From contig NZ_AHKF01000031.1 of NCBI RefSeq assembly GCF_000252125.1, positions 1 through 64,000 on the forward strand: 64,000 bases of DNA. The letters run 5' to 3'. The stretch's first letter is position 1. Each line of letters opens with the position of its first letter. Shown one piece after another: positions 62,605 to 64,000 of the stretch. The notes below the pieces were generated by a model. That model made no database searches and was not told the DNA's origin. It was given only the letters and a program-made list of their open reading frames with translations. The position numbers and the translations under genes are program-made. Source of the DNA: Flavobacterium frigoris PS1 (GTDB taxonomy: Bacteria; Bacteroidota; Bacteroidia; Flavobacteriales; Flavobacteriaceae).

Positions 62605-62887
62605 GGTCTTTTATTATGGATAGTAAGTTCTGCTTTGTGGGATGTGGGGTTTGAGCTGTCTGTTTTAGGTTAAGGGTTAGGGTTATTATCGGCTATGAGT
62701 TTTGCCCTTCGACTTCGCTCGGTATTAATTTCTAGGATGTGAAGGAAAGAGGTATTATCGAAAAAATCTGCGAAACGCTCCGTTATTTAAAAAACTCCTT
62801 TTTGGATAACTCAAGCTCCCAAATTGATAACGCTTTTTTCTTTCTTTTTCGGAATTTTATATCGGATTAAATTTAAATTTTAGCGAT
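62605..62887. other. Gap before the MauE-like gene
   Basis: No gene or clear hairpin found. It contains GGTTAAGGGTTAGGGTTA-like short repeats near 62670 and is otherwise AT-rich. Confidence 0.4.
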
Positions 62888-64000
62888 ATGAAATTACGTG
62901 CCACCACCCAAAGTATTCTTCTCAATAGTATCTGCCTGCTGTATGTTTTATTGTTTGTTTATGCAGCAGTAAGTAAACTACTAGATTTTGAAAACTTTCA
63001 AGTACAGCTGGGACAGTCCCCTTTGCTGAGTGCTTTTGCAGGATGGGTTTCATGGGGCGTTCCAGTCATTGAATTGCTTATTTCGATTTTTATTGTTATT
63101 CCTCGTTTTCGGATTGTAGCACTATATGCGGCTTTCAGTCTTATGGTACTGTTTACTGCCTATATCTTTATTGTTCTGAATTACAGTTCATTTGTTCCTT
63201 GTTCCTGTGGAGGAATTCTTGAAAAGCTAGGATGGAAAGAACATTTGGTTTTCAACATTTTCTTTATCACAATAGCTGTTATAGCCCTTTTTATTTCACC
63301 CCGTTATAACACGGAGGAACGAAAATCCAGAAGATACTTTATTTCTACAACACTTTTGATACTTAGCATTATTTGTGTCGGATTTATGACCCTACTTTTC
63401 ATCATTTCAGAAGATATTGTTCACCATCGTAATAATTTTGTCAGACGATTTCCTCCCGTTTCTGTTAGAAAAGCATATCAAGCAGACCTAAAGTACAATT
63501 CTTATTATTTTGCAGGTGAAGGCGACGGAAAAATATATCTAGGCAATAGTACAGCACCAGCACAGGTAGTGACACTAGATACGACACTGCAAAACAAAAA
63601 GATACATTACATATTTATTGATGATAACAAAATAAAATTCAACGCAGTTCAAGTCAGAGTTTTTCCTCCAAATTTTTATGTTCTTGATGGGACTGTACCA
63701 TGCATTTTCAAAGGTAAAATAGTCGACTGGAAAGCAACATTGCAAATGTATGGGACAACTCATTTTTCTATTGCTGAATTGGTAGATTCGAATGTTGTTG
63801 CATTTAGAAAGATTAGTAATCAGAATGGTGAAAATATTCTCGGTACAATTAGTTTTGATGACGAAACCGTTGTGAAATATCATTCAGAGTTACTACAGAA
63901 ACAAATCGATGGCGTATTCGATACTGATGGTACAATGCAGTACAGCAGAGAACTGAAGAAATTTGTATATCTATATTATTACAGAAATCAATTTATTGTC
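62888..64000 (+). CDS. MauE/DoxX family membrane protein, cut by the window end
   Basis: At least 371 codons, open to the last base. The N-terminal 130 residues form four membrane helices with YAAVSKLLDFENFQVQL and a CSCGG cysteine pair (about residues 100-104), typical of MauE/DoxX redox-associated membrane proteins. A further helix near 150-170 precedes an extracytoplasmic domain with beta-rich character. MauE relatives act in thiol redox maintenance of exported proteins. It follows the AraC-type regulator by 283 bp. The 3' end lies outside. Confidence 0.75.
   Translation, partial: MKLRATTQSILLNSICLLYVLLFVYAAVSKLLDFENFQVQLGQSPLLSAFAGWVSWGVPVIELLISIFIVIPRFRIVALYAAFSLMVLFTAYIFIVLNYSSFVPCSCGGILEKLGWKEHLVFNIFFITIAVIALFISPRYNTEERKSRRYFISTTLLILSIICVGFMTLLFIISEDIVHHRNNFVRRFPPVSVRKAYQADLKYNSYYFAGEGDGKIYLGNSTAPAQVVTLDTTLQNKKIHYIFIDDNKIKFNAVQVRVFPPNFYVLDGTVPCIFKGKIVDWKATLQMYGTTHFSIAELVDSNVVAFRKISNQNGENILGTISFDDETVVKYHSELLQKQIDGVFDTDGTMQYSRELKKFVYLYYYRNQFIV

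Noticed and set aside
1..64000. rRNA, tRNA genes and CRISPR arrays
   Set aside because: No conserved rRNA segment, no cloverleaf-like sequence with conserved arms, and no regular repeat-spacer array were noticed by eye; a tRNA scan could still find one that I missed.

Overview
The window looks like the chromosome of a Flavobacterium-type member of the Bacteroidota. It is AT-rich, ribosome binding sites are weak, and promoters fit the Bacteroidota pattern (TTTG, 19-21 bp, TAnnTTTG). It also carries the gliding genes gldF and gldG and a CTnDOT-style set of tra genes. No rRNA, tRNA or CRISPR array was recognised.

Positions 1-19,600 are ordinary core genome: a DUF4294 protein, an M42 aminopeptidase, purC, an S9 peptidase, a HAD phosphatase, a short-chain dehydrogenase, PhoH, an S-adenosylmethionine hydrolase, a small ABM-fold protein, gldF-gldG, dnaN, a membrane-anchored MutS-like ATPase, two tandem universal stress proteins and mnmE. 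Hairpin terminators separate most units.

Directly after the mnmE terminator an integrative and conjugative element begins. Its left side holds a zinc-finger/HTH protein overlapping a tyrosine integrase, a 772-bp gap with two large inverted repeats, ssb and a DUF932 gene. A minus-strand type IV secretion operon follows (TraE, F, G, I, J, K, L, M, N; 32.4 to 24.0 kb). TraD, a DUF3408 protein and the ParA-like TraA lie at 40.0-41.9 kb. A hairpin-rich gap that probably holds oriT comes next, then mobA-mobB-mobC (42.6-46.4 kb). The right part carries topoisomerase III, a DUF4099/DUF3945 protein whose frame is broken at an A8 tract, an HTH protein and RteC (53.2-58.3 kb). TraH, TraO, TraP and TraQ were not found, and the right attachment site was not located.

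Two blocks of defence or addiction genes interrupt the transfer modules. Between traD and traE sits a type I restriction system in the order hsdM-hsdS-prrC-hsdR. The third gene is a PrrC-like anticodon nuclease that keeps the R-E-H triad with the spacing of E. coli PrrC. Between mobC and topB sit a hipB-hipA pair, a 41-aa basic peptide gene with a strong promoter, and a Pycsar-type operon (PycTM membrane effector, PycC nucleotide cyclase) ending in an overlapping gene for an E2-like protein with a SEC-C zinc motif. Divergent from it is a sigma factor / small protein / ImmA-type protease operon. The two share an intergenic region with a perfect 10-bp-arm inverted repeat. I read this as a cyclic-nucleotide defence system with an E2-like accessory and a protease-controlled sigma switch. 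It is the most novel-looking part of the window.

From 58.5 kb on there is an alpha-oxoamine synthase/GNAT fusion, a divergent pair (DUF7793-like protein and a HAMP-PAS-AraC regulator), and a MauE/DoxX-type membrane protein cut by the window end. Whether these belong to the element is unclear.
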